Assembly (NCBI GenBank): GCA_020444175.1
Contig: JAHLLM010000006.1
Span: forward strand, 68,204 to 132,203
Origin: Desulfobulbaceae bacterium
Lineage (GTDB): Bacteria > Desulfobacterota > Desulfobulbia > Desulfobulbales > SURF-16
Direction: 5' to 3'
DNA length: 64,000 bases
Below the pieces are notes generated by a model. It saw only the letters and a program-made list of their open reading frames with translations. It made no database searches and was not told where the DNA came from. Both the position numbers and the translations under genes were made by a program. Shown in pieces: positions 37,502 through 45,164 of this stretch (positions are counted from its first letter, which is position 1; each line of letters starts with the position of its first letter).

Positions 37502-38989
37502 ATGAACCGAAGAAAATTTATCAAGGGAAGCTTATCAGCACTGACCCTTACCGGGCTGGCTGGCTATGGTTTGTATGAAATGAATTATCCAGGTTTAAGT
37601 TGGGCCGGAACTGCTGGAAGATTCACATCCTCTCTCTTTGTCCCCCCGCTTCTGGAAAACCTTTCCGATGATCCGGACTTTGCCCGTTTTTCCCTCACCG
37701 TGCAAAGGGGAAATGGTACTTTTTTGCCGGGTCGACCTACGCCAACTATGGGATATAACGGCAATTTTCTCGGACCTACCATACGGGTAAAAAACGGCTG
37801 GCAAGTCAAGATCAATGTTAACAATACTCTGGATGAGCGGACGACTGTTCACTGGCATGGTCTGCATGTTCCGGCCCAGTGGGATGGCGGGCCGAGACAG
37901 GTAATTCCGGCCAAGTCCAACTGGAAACCGGAATTTACCATAAAACAGCAGGCCGCCACCCTCTGGTACCACCCCCATGCCATGGGGCTCACCGGGGAGC
38001 AGGTTTATAAAGGTCTGGCTGGCCTTTTCATCATTGATGACGAGTTTTCGGAAAATCTTGATATTCCGAAAACATATGGCGAGGATGATTTTCCTATTAT
38101 CATCCAGGACCGACGCTTCTTCCACAATGGCCATTTTGCCTATGTGCAGAACATGATGGATGTAACCCGCGGCGTTATCGGCAACAGGCTTCTGGTAAAC
38201 GGTGCGGAACGCCCTTTTCTTGACGTTCTTCAGGGAAAAATCAGGCTTCGTGTACTGAATGGATCCAACTCCAGTATTTACCGTATCGCTTTTGCCGACA
38301 GGAGAACTTTTTTCCAGATTGCCACAGACGGAGGTTTTCTTGAAGAACCCGTGCCCCTTCATTCCATCTTACTGTCGGCAGGAGAGAGAGCCGAAATTGT
38401 GGTTGATTTTGCCAGGGATGAGTTGGGCGCAAACAGCACTCTCATAGTTGAACAATTGCCAGGCAATCGATTTGAGGCCATGCGTTTTCGTGTTGCCCGG
38501 CCTGCTGAAAAAAAGAACCGTCTGCCGCTTTCATTGGCCTCTATACATTGGCATAAAGAGGAAGACGCTGTCAAAACACGAAATTTTATCATGGAAACAA
38601 TGTCCATGGGCCGTGGCAGGATGGGAATGGGTATGATGGGTGGAGGGCGATTGACGATCAACGGCAAAAAAATGAATATGCAGCGTATTGATGAAATCGT
38701 CAAACTTGGCGACACCGAGATATGGCAGATTACAAACCGCTCAGCCATGATGATGAGTATGCCCCATTCCATGCATCTCCATGATGTACAGTTCCAGATT
38801 CTTGACCGGAATGGTAGAGCACCTGAAGCAAGAGAAAAAGGACGCAAAGACACAGTACTCATTAATCCTGGAGAAACAGTGAGAATTATAACACGTTTTG
38901 AAGAGTATACCGGCATCTATATGTATCACTGCCATTTGCTGGAGCATGAAGATGACGGCATGATGGGTCAATTTGAGGTGGTGAGTTGA
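37502..38989 (+). CDS. Multicopper oxidase, CueO/FtsP-like, Tat-type signal
   Basis: 495 residues from ATG 37502 (MNRRKFIKGSLSALTLTG), a twin-Arg-like signal, chosen over an in-frame upstream start because the signal peptide begins here. Copper motifs are VHWHGLHVP, LWYHPHAMG, SMHLHDVQF and MYHCHLLEHEDDGMMG. The second site is HPH rather than HSH, as in CueO-like enzymes. A Met/Gly stretch (SMGRGRMGMGMMGGGRL) precedes the last domain, analogous to the CueO Met-rich insert that captures Cu(I). Tat export means copper loading in the cytosol before secretion. The neighbour downstream is a Met-rich small protein. Confidence 0.9.
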   Translation: MNRRKFIKGSLSALTLTGLAGYGLYEMNYPGLSWAGTAGRFTSSLFVPPLLENLSDDPDFARFSLTVQRGNGTFLPGRPTPTMGYNGNFLGPTIRVKNGWQVKINVNNTLDERTTVHWHGLHVPAQWDGGPRQVIPAKSNWKPEFTIKQQAATLWYHPHAMGLTGEQVYKGLAGLFIIDDEFSENLDIPKTYGEDDFPIIIQDRRFFHNGHFAYVQNMMDVTRGVIGNRLLVNGAERPFLDVLQGKIRLRVLNGSNSSIYRIAFADRRTFFQIATDGGFLEEPVPLHSILLSAGERAEIVVDFARDELGANSTLIVEQLPGNRFEAMRFRVARPAEKKNRLPLSLASIHWHKEEDAVKTRNFIMETMSMGRGRMGMGMMGGGRLTINGKKMNMQRIDEIVKLGDTEIWQITNRSAMMMSMPHSMHLHDVQFQILDRNGRAPEAREKGRKDTVLINPGETVRIITRFEEYTGIYMYHCHLLEHEDDGMMGQFEVVS

Positions 38990-39033
38990 AAACAGAGGCG
39001 AGGTATAAGATTGTCTTGACTTTTGACTGTCGA

Positions 39034-39074
39034 CTTAATTTACTAACACTACAATGTAGTGTTAGTAAATTAAG
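39034..39074. promoter_or_regulatory. 18-bp perfect palindrome, likely operator
   Basis: Arms 39034-39051 and 39057-39074 are perfectly complementary with a 5-nt loop (CAATG). The centre reads ACTACAATGTAGT, resembling TACA/TGTA cores bound by BlaI/CopY-type repressors. It lies 71 bp before the Met-rich gene, after TTGACTTTTGACTG, a possible -35 region. Confidence 0.6.
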
Positions 39075-39144
39075 AGATATCCATTCTGGGAAAAAGTTTC
39101 CAGATGGCTTTTGTTTAACACATTTTACTAAGGAGTATTGTCAG

Positions 39145-39630
39145 ATGAAAAAAACAATTATTGCAGCAGTATTAGCCCTCAGCATGGTAACAGGAACCGC
39201 TTTTGCTCAGCAAGACATGAATATGGATATGGGCGGGCAAGGCATGGGTCAGGGTCAGGGTATGGGCATGATGATGGGAGATGAACAAGACATGATGGGT
39301 ATGGGCAAAGGTATGATGATGGGAGGCGGTATGGGAAAGGGCATGATGGGCCAGGGCAGAATGGGTTGCATGAATATGATGGGTCAGGGCATGGGCATGG
39401 GAATGATGGGTGGTGGTATGATGGGGAATATGAGCGATGAGAATCAGCAGAAATTCATGGATGATACCAAAGAAATGCGTCAGAAAATGCATATGATGCG
39501 TTTTGAACACATGGAAGCCATGAGAAACCCTGACACTCGCCTGAAAGATCTTGCTGACTTGGAACAAAAAATGCTCGATATGCGAAAGAACATGATGGAA
39601 AAAGCAGAGAAATATCAGGATAAAAATTAG
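39145..39630 (+). CDS. Met/Gly-rich periplasmic protein
   Basis: 161 residues from ATG 39145, preceded by AAGGAG nine bases upstream. Signal peptide (KKTIIAAVLALSMVTGTAFA), then ~70 residues of MGxGMGMM-type repeats with more than a third Met, then a helical tail (DENQQKFMDDTKEMRQKMHMM, ending MMEKAEKYQDKN). The tail resembles a short CpxP/ZraP-like helical hairpin. A Cu(I)-binding buffer is the likely role. It follows the CueO-like oxidase and has its own palindromic operator. Confidence 0.75.
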   Translation: MKKTIIAAVLALSMVTGTAFAQQDMNMDMGGQGMGQGQGMGMMMGDEQDMMGMGKGMMMGGGMGKGMMGQGRMGCMNMMGQGMGMGMMGGGMMGNMSDENQQKFMDDTKEMRQKMHMMRFEHMEAMRNPDTRLKDLADLEQKMLDMRKNMMEKAEKYQDKN

Positions 39631-39745
39631 GCTGTCCACTACTTTTTATTAAAGCCAAGGGGACGTTGCTCATCCTGAAATTTCAGGCGAGAGTCGTTCC
39701 CTTTTTTTATTGAGCATGCTGTCCATGTTGTAAGAGGAATGAAAA

Positions 39746-40351
39746 ATGAACCCACCAAACAAGTATACCCAACCTGAATATTTAAAAATTGTTTTGATAA
39801 TTTTACTGGTGGCAATAACAACATTTCTTCATTTTGCCACACAGGAGAGCCAGCATTACTACCATATTGTATTACGAGAACTTTATTTCCTTCCCATCCT
39901 TCTTGCGGCATTCTGGTTTGGTTTACGGGGTGGGCTAGTATCGTCACTGGGGATCAGCGCCCTCTATATTCCATTAGTTATCATGCATTGGCAGGCGTTT
40001 TCACCGGAAGATCTGGACAAATCCCTTGAAATCATCCTTTTAAACGTGGTTGCCCTGGTCATGGGTGTTTTGAGTGACCGTGAGAAGAAAAAAGAGCGGG
40101 AAAAGCAGGAAGCCATTCTGGCGATGGCAGGAACCATAGCCCATGAACTGAATTCTCCCCTGCAGGTTGTGTTGGGCAATTCCCAGTTTCTCCAGGATGA
40201 TTTTGAACCAGAATCAGAAACATACAAAGAACTGCAGACCATCATCGACAATACAAAAACAATTAAGCAGATTGTGAAAAAAATATCTTTTCTCGACCGG
40301 TTCACCTTAAAAGAGTACGCCGGAGACGCAAAAATTGTCGATATTTCATGA
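39746..40351 (+). CDS. Membrane HisKA-domain protein without ATPase, copy B
   Basis: 201 residues, strongly similar along its full length to copy A at 20016-20618 (ELYFLPILLAAFWFGLRGGLVSSL; MAGTIAHELNSPLQVVLGNSQFL; EPESETYKEL; KIVDIS then stop). It has four hydrophobic helices and the HisKA phospho-acceptor box but no ATPase domain. It is followed within 30 bp by a decayed merR promoter and merR start, the same order as around copy A. Two intact copies of the short form argue for a real function. Confidence 0.75.
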   Translation: MNPPNKYTQPEYLKIVLIILLVAITTFLHFATQESQHYYHIVLRELYFLPILLAAFWFGLRGGLVSSLGISALYIPLVIMHWQAFSPEDLDKSLEIILLNVVALVMGVLSDREKKKEREKQEAILAMAGTIAHELNSPLQVVLGNSQFLQDDFEPESETYKELQTIIDNTKTIKQIVKKISFLDRFTLKEYAGDAKIVDIS

Positions 40352-40357
40352 GTGAGC

Positions 40358-40480
40358 TTTGACTATAACTCATGTTTATGTTGTTAATAAAGGCAGAACA
40401 TAAACCGAAAGTAGCTCTTACCATGGACGGACTGACTATAGGAAAAGTAATGAAAAACGATGGGGTTGGCTTTTTACTTT
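40358..40480 (+). pseudogene. Decayed merR gene start with remnant promoter
   Basis: CTTTGACTATAACTC, GTTTATGTTGTTAATAAAGGCAGA and CATGGACGGACTGACTATAGG align with the functional MerR promoter and gene start at 19770-19865 on the other strand. The encoded start MDGLTIGKVMKND matches MHGLTIGKLAKKA, then similarity ends and the frame becomes meaningless. The left operator half (TTTGACTAT) is kept, the right half is not. Confidence 0.75.
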
Positions 40481-40839
40481 GTATTTTTTCGACAGACTTT
40501 TCTGATTATATCCTTACCTGCAAAACCTTACATTTTTCTCACAAAAATTGGAAAATATCGGCCCCAAGAAACCTCTAAATCAGGTGATCATGAAAGTCAT
40601 GATTAGGCAAAATATTTACCATCTTACCCCTGCCAATCTCAAGCGTTAAAGGATCTCCTCAATTTGAGATGTATCGTACTTCACAAACCATTCTGGATCA
40701 CACTCCCCCAAAAGTCATCAATGGTAAAACTGAACAGAAAGACGAAATTATGAAAAAAGAGGATAGGATATAATATTGCCCGATGTAATCTCAAAAATTA
40801 AAAGGCAAATGAGAATTGAAGATGTTTCCTGACTCCCTT
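40481..40839. other. Intergenic stretch, no gene recognised
   Basis: AT-rich sequence between the merR remnant and repeat R2b. No supportable frame. Confidence 0.45.
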
Positions 40840-40957
40840 AATATAGATATCTTGACTTTCGAAAACATAGATAATTGTAGATTCCTGTCACAGAAAATCC
40901 GTATTTTTCATCATGTTTTTCGCCCAGACACCCGAATCCTTTTTTAAGACCACTAAA
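40840..40957 (+). repeat. Repeat R2, copy b
   Basis: About 118 bp matching the recombinase leader at 9052-9170 in the same orientation, but followed by the 3' end of herA instead of a recombinase. Together the copies bracket 31.7 kb containing the whole metal island. Confidence 0.8.
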
Positions 40958-40995
40958 CACAGTGCCGTCTATTGTATGCCATTGGTAGGCGCCGC

Positions 40996-42684
40996 TTATC
41001 GTTCCTGATTGCGCCACCGTTTCACTATTTCGTCAACATCCAGGTCTTCCGGGCCGCCCTTCCACTTGTTGTAAAAGTCGACATCATCGCTGTTTGGAGG
41101 GGGACTTGGTTTATCGAAGATCAATCGAGTTGGTAGCGGGATCGCTTCGCCAAGGACAAGCGCTTCGCCTCGCCCAAGTCCAGCAAGGACACTCACCAGA
41201 TCACCTTCGCTCTCTGGCACAAGTTTCCGAATGTACGCCTGATCGTCTGGGTTCGTGACTCGCAGGCATATGAATGTTCCGCATTGGGAGAGCACAGTCT
41301 CTGAGACCTCGTGCGGCCGCTGGCTGACCACGGCCAATCCGACACCGTACTTCCGTCCTTCCTTTGCAATGCGCTCCATCGACTTTCGCGAGCCTGCAAA
41401 CTGGCTCTTGCTCTCGCGTGGGATGTACGCATGCGCTTCTTCACAAATGAGCATGATCGGAAAGTCGCGATACTCAGGATTCCAATAGTTGAACTCAAAC
41501 GCAAGGCGACCAATCTGTGCAGCAACTGTCGGGCGAACATCGAAGGGAACAGAGGATAGGTCGATGACTGTAACAGCGACCTTGGACTCCCCAAGACCAA
41601 CGAAGTCCCGTAATAGTGTTGAAAGTGAGGCTGAGTTATTTCGTTTCTTTGGGTTTAAGAGGAAATCATATCTCACATCATTCAGTTTACTATCAAGTCG
41701 CATAAGGAAATTATCGAATGCTCCAGTTAGTGGTCCCTTGACCATCTTTGTCGCGCCCTGCACTAATCCATTCTTGGCCTCAAGAGCTTTGCGAATCTCT
41801 CCGATATCAAAATAGACCGGAGTGTCAAGCGTCGTGCGTTCTAGTCCTATCCGCTTGCCCTCTAGGAGTCTCTGTTCACTGAGAGCATCTCGAAATACAG
41901 TTGTCTGGTTGTGCGCGCTAAAGTCGGTTTGATCGATTAGGAGATCACAGAGCTCCGCATAAGTCATTAGCCAGTAAGGAATCTCCAACTCTCTCGCATC
42001 CACATGGCGAACAATCGTATCATCGAATGCATAGTGGTGTTTCCCATCCTTCAACTTCCAGCAATACTCCCCATGCAAGTCTAGAATGATGATGTGCGCC
42101 CTTGGCATCTCAGCAACCGCCTTCTGTACGACCGAGGCCACTGTCCAGGACTTGCCTGAACCGGTTTGACCTAGAATAGCAAAATGCCTGCCGAAGAGAT
42201 TGGTGGCATGCAATGAAACTTTGATTGAAGGGTGTGTCGTCAGTGCTCCGACTGCGAAGCCCTCGGCATGAAACCGCTCGAACATCTTAGTGATCTCGGC
42301 GGATCCAATAGCGTGAACCTCGGCACCAGTTGTCGGATACTGACCGACTCCGCGCTCAAAGTGGCCGCCAGTGGATATCGAACCTATAGGTGTTAATCGG
42401 GCAATACGCTTAGCGTAAGGCAGTCGCGCATTTGGCTCCCCGGGAGTTTCAATAGTCGGTACGGCAAGCGCTTCCTGCTCGGTCATCCTCGAAACCATCG
42501 CGATAATCTGCACCAAGCCCTGCCGAATGACAACATAGGAGCCAATCTGACCAACGGTTATGTCTTCGTCCCCAACGGTAATGGTCGGAACACGACCCTG
42601 TTCATCCTCAACGAGTGTTGCCGTTAGCAGATTGCCTTGCACATCGACGAGATGGCCTATGACGGTATTGGTTTCGCTTGGCAT
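40996..42684 (-). CDS. herA: HerA-type ATPase of SIR2-HerA system
   Basis: 562 residues. An N-terminal HAS-barrel (IGHLVDVQGNLLTATLVED) is followed by a HerA/FtsK-like RecA fold with Walker A LGQTGSGKSW (~175), Walker B IMLICEEAHAYIPRES (~405), and the sensor and arginine-finger region VVSQRPHEVSETVLSQC. HerA forms hexamers that in anti-phage systems assemble with SIR2 rings and support NAD+ depletion or DNA degradation. The ATG is 3 bp after the SIR2 stop, so the pair is cotranscribed. Confidence 0.93.
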   Translation of the reverse strand: MPSETNTVIGHLVDVQGNLLTATLVEDEQGRVPTITVGDEDITVGQIGSYVVIRQGLVQIIAMVSRMTEQEALAVPTIETPGEPNARLPYAKRIARLTPIGSISTGGHFERGVGQYPTTGAEVHAIGSAEITKMFERFHAEGFAVGALTTHPSIKVSLHATNLFGRHFAILGQTGSGKSWTVASVVQKAVAEMPRAHIIILDLHGEYCWKLKDGKHHYAFDDTIVRHVDARELEIPYWLMTYAELCDLLIDQTDFSAHNQTTVFRDALSEQRLLEGKRIGLERTTLDTPVYFDIGEIRKALEAKNGLVQGATKMVKGPLTGAFDNFLMRLDSKLNDVRYDFLLNPKKRNNSASLSTLLRDFVGLGESKVAVTVIDLSSVPFDVRPTVAAQIGRLAFEFNYWNPEYRDFPIMLICEEAHAYIPRESKSQFAGSRKSMERIAKEGRKYGVGLAVVSQRPHEVSETVLSQCGTFICLRVTNPDDQAYIRKLVPESEGDLVSVLAGLGRGEALVLGEAIPLPTRLIFDKPSPPPNSDDVDFYNKWKGGPEDLDVDEIVKRWRNQER

Positions 42685-42687
42685 AGT

Positions 42688-43719
42688 TCAGATCCTTTTC
42701 GAAAGATGTTCAAATTTCCACAGGTCGGGGTGTCCCGCTCCGACTTCGCTCTTGATAGCGCAACGATCCTCGGTCACAATGATCACGTTGCTCTTTGCAC
42801 TCCAGCGATTCCAAGCTTCATCCGACAATTTCTTTGCAAATATCAACACTGTAAAGTTAGTTCGTGCGAGCGCGCTCTCGATTACAGTATTGACGTGTTC
42901 ATCGGCAAATCCGTAGCCGATGCAGGCAAGGCGATGCAAAGGATTGTGATCCTGCCCGAGCGCTCCTCGAAAAGCAGACCACAATGCCTGATAGGGTTGA
43001 GTCATGGTATCATCTGCCTTACGCCGTTGCGGCGGAATCATCAGACGGTTGGTGTTATCTGGAATAGAGACGCCAAAGCCACAACGACGTACACCACGCG
43101 TATCACAGTGATACCATCCGAGAGACCCATGCAATTTGAGCAGATGAAGTGGTTTTGCAGTTTCGTCAGTTTGTCGGCCTTTGTACGTTCCTCTAATCCT
43201 GAAAATGCGTTCTTCGAAAGTAGCTGCGTCAAAGTACGCATGTTCGTGTCCAGCAAAGCCATCGTACAGGCGCACCTTCTCGAGTTCTGCGGCTCGCTCG
43301 ATGAGCGGATCATAGTTCAGATTAAAGACTTTCACGTGCGGTAAAGATTTAGCTGCCAATCGCCTCACAAACTCAACATGAGAGTCCAGCGGAGGAGCAA
43401 GGGGTAGGAACAGGTCAGCGATTGCCTTTGCCACAAGGTGGCGGTGATCGCCTGCTTCCGGTCCGCCACCGTCGAGCAAGTCAAGGGCATTCTCGATGCC
43501 CTTAGTTCCAGGTAAATCGATTTTTCGTTGTATTTCATCGCGCTTCTCAACATCGGAAATGTGGACTTTGATCTTGTCCCATAACTCGAAGGAGAGCGGG
43601 TAACCATTCCCATTAAGGTACGACGAGCCAGCCCCTAACAGATAGCCAACACGTTGTGATTGGAGTTGCTCGGCAATCTTAGATTCGAGTGTTGATGTGA
43701 ATTCCAATGCTGTCCTCAT
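42688..43719 (-). CDS. SIR2-domain effector of SIR2-HerA system
   Basis: 343 residues with SIR2-like Rossmann motifs: GYLLGAGSSYLNG (29-33 GAGSS), VFNLNYDPLIERA (the N-Y-D site) and LLKLHGSLGW (catalytic His). The C-terminal part (IGYGFADEHVNTVIESAL) is typical of bacterial SIR2_2 defence effectors that hydrolyse NAD+. The next gene is herA, matching the known SIR2-HerA anti-phage system. The start ATG has no strong ribosome-binding site. Upstream lie repeats R3b and R2c. Confidence 0.92.
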   Translation of the reverse strand: MRTALEFTSTLESKIAEQLQSQRVGYLLGAGSSYLNGNGYPLSFELWDKIKVHISDVEKRDEIQRKIDLPGTKGIENALDLLDGGGPEAGDHRHLVAKAIADLFLPLAPPLDSHVEFVRRLAAKSLPHVKVFNLNYDPLIERAAELEKVRLYDGFAGHEHAYFDAATFEERIFRIRGTYKGRQTDETAKPLHLLKLHGSLGWYHCDTRGVRRCGFGVSIPDNTNRLMIPPQRRKADDTMTQPYQALWSAFRGALGQDHNPLHRLACIGYGFADEHVNTVIESALARTNFTVLIFAKKLSDEAWNRWSAKSNVIIVTEDRCAIKSEVGAGHPDLWKFEHLSKRI

Positions 43720-43743
43720 TTGGTCTTGCGCCTAACCAGTGAT

Positions 43744-43800
43744 TATCAAGTTTCTTGATATCTACTCCAACCTAACATTTGACAACGAAATATAGGAGCA
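43744..43800 (+). repeat. Repeat R3, copy b, with hairpin
   Basis: Hairpin TATCAAG-TTT-CTTGATA (43744-43760) followed by TGACAACGAAATATAGGA. Matches R3a at 21476 with a compensatory change in the stem. Confidence 0.7.
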
Positions 43801-43918
43801 TTCTACTCTTTTCTAACCCAATATCATTCATCGGGGAATGATAAGCAGAAACTTGATAACATTATCAGATCCATCGGCAATATTAACCGTTCCAGCACAA
43901 CCGTAAGTTGACATTCTT

Positions 43919-43957
43919 TTCCTGATTTCCTTAAAAATATAGATATCTTAACTTCGA
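43919..43957 (+). repeat. Partial repeat R2, copy c
   Basis: TTCCTGATTTCCTTAAAAATATAGATATCTTAACTTCGA-like sequence matches the start of R2b and the ~15 bp before it (40826-40863), then diverges at the 3' end of the GIY-YIG gene. Confidence 0.55.
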
Positions 43958-43964
43958 TTACACC

Positions 43965-45164
43965 TCACCTCTCAACAATCTCCTGACGTTCATGGTCATA
44001 ACGATAATAAAGAATCTCTCCGCTTGTCAGAAGTTGAACAGCAGTCTCAATGACACGCAACGGCACGATGAACCATTCCCGAGGCGTATATCGTTTTCCG
44101 GCATCGTCATACACATCAATATTCAAACATGATTTAGCCAAAAAAGTGTGCAATAATAATTCCATTTTATGAGGATTCAGGTTGAATGTCTGATACTCCG
44201 TCACTAGTTTTACATTTGCCATTAAATAGGTAGGCTCCTGTGCTGCATTCTGGATACGTTGTTGGACAGGTTGGCTGGAAAAACCAACCTTGTATAGATT
44301 TTCAATTTCCTGAATCTTGGGGTCTTCACTTAACGATTTCAGCACATAAATATAACCAGTTGCTTCATCGTCCGTTGCGATCTTATCTAAATCATCAAAC
44401 AATTTCATCTGTTTAGCGTCAACAACGTGACGACTATTTTCATCTTTCCAAAGAGCCGCCGCAAGGGATCGCAGTAGCATGTTCGATTCTGTTCCATTCT
44501 CAAAAACACAATATAATCGGGCATTCACATTGCCAAAGTTTTTCTTTTCCCATTCTCCCTGATTTGCTACATAGACCAGCATGCCTTGCACAAGAAAAAA
44601 TGCCCCAGGAACAATCTGTCTTTCACTGGTAAATGACAATGTCTCTTTTTTCCCGGATGCTAAATCAGAATGCACCTGCTTAAACAATGGTTCAAATTGG
44701 GCAAACTCCTTGCATTTTTTACGCTTGGCAACATAGTCTGGCTTATCTGCTGGTTTTGAGACGTGGGTAAGCTTAAAAATATCGATGGGGTCAGCTTCAT
44801 CTTCCGCACCATCAAGCAATCCTAAAGTGTCATGCTCCAGCACATCGTCAACCGTGTTCAGCTCTACCGGGTCTGCCTCTTCCACTTCCCCAAGCAAGCC
44901 AAAGACATCATACTCTGCCAGCGGTTTAGCTATTTCCGGCTTATTCCGTATCCCCTCCAAACGTTTATAAAGCCGCCGTTCGCCAATATCCCTGCAGGAT
45001 GTTGGTTCTCGGCCATGTTCGCGCAAAAAGGCGTTAATCTCCTCAAAAGAGGCAACCAACCTATCATCCGCGCTCATGGCAGCAGATGGCTTTGGCTTAA
45101 CCGACAACAACCCCAGCGGATCATCCCGCAGGATCGCGTCCAACTCTTTTACAAAATCGATCAT
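43965..45164 (-). CDS. GIY-YIG (T5orf172-type) nuclease with repeated LGLL motifs
   Basis: 399 residues. The C-terminal half holds a T5orf172/MUG113-type GIY-YIG domain (GYIYVLKSLSED, LYKVGFSSQPVQQRI). The N-terminal half has a segment at about 43-77 (INAFLREHGREPTSCRDIGERRLYKRLEGIRN) that recurs at the C-terminus of the neighbouring helicase, and three short repeats DDPLGLL (14-20), YDVFGLL and HDTLGLL in acidic surroundings. The ATG overlaps the helicase stop by 4 bp, so it is the last gene of a methyltransferase-helicase-nuclease operon. Likely role: DNA cleavage directed by the helicase (inference). The family match of the N-terminus is not known to me. Confidence 0.85.
   Translation of the reverse strand: MIDFVKELDAILRDDPLGLLSVKPKPSAAMSADDRLVASFEEINAFLREHGREPTSCRDIGERRLYKRLEGIRNKPEIAKPLAEYDVFGLLGEVEEADPVELNTVDDVLEHDTLGLLDGAEDEADPIDIFKLTHVSKPADKPDYVAKRKKCKEFAQFEPLFKQVHSDLASGKKETLSFTSERQIVPGAFFLVQGMLVYVANQGEWEKKNFGNVNARLYCVFENGTESNMLLRSLAAALWKDENSRHVVDAKQMKLFDDLDKIATDDEATGYIYVLKSLSEDPKIQEIENLYKVGFSSQPVQQRIQNAAQEPTYLMANVKLVTEYQTFNLNPHKMELLLHTFLAKSCLNIDVYDDAGKRYTPREWFIVPLRVIETAVQLLTSGEILYYRYDHERQEIVER

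Noticed and set aside
40996-43719. SIR2-HerA as a new system
   Set aside because: Gene content and motifs match a system already described.
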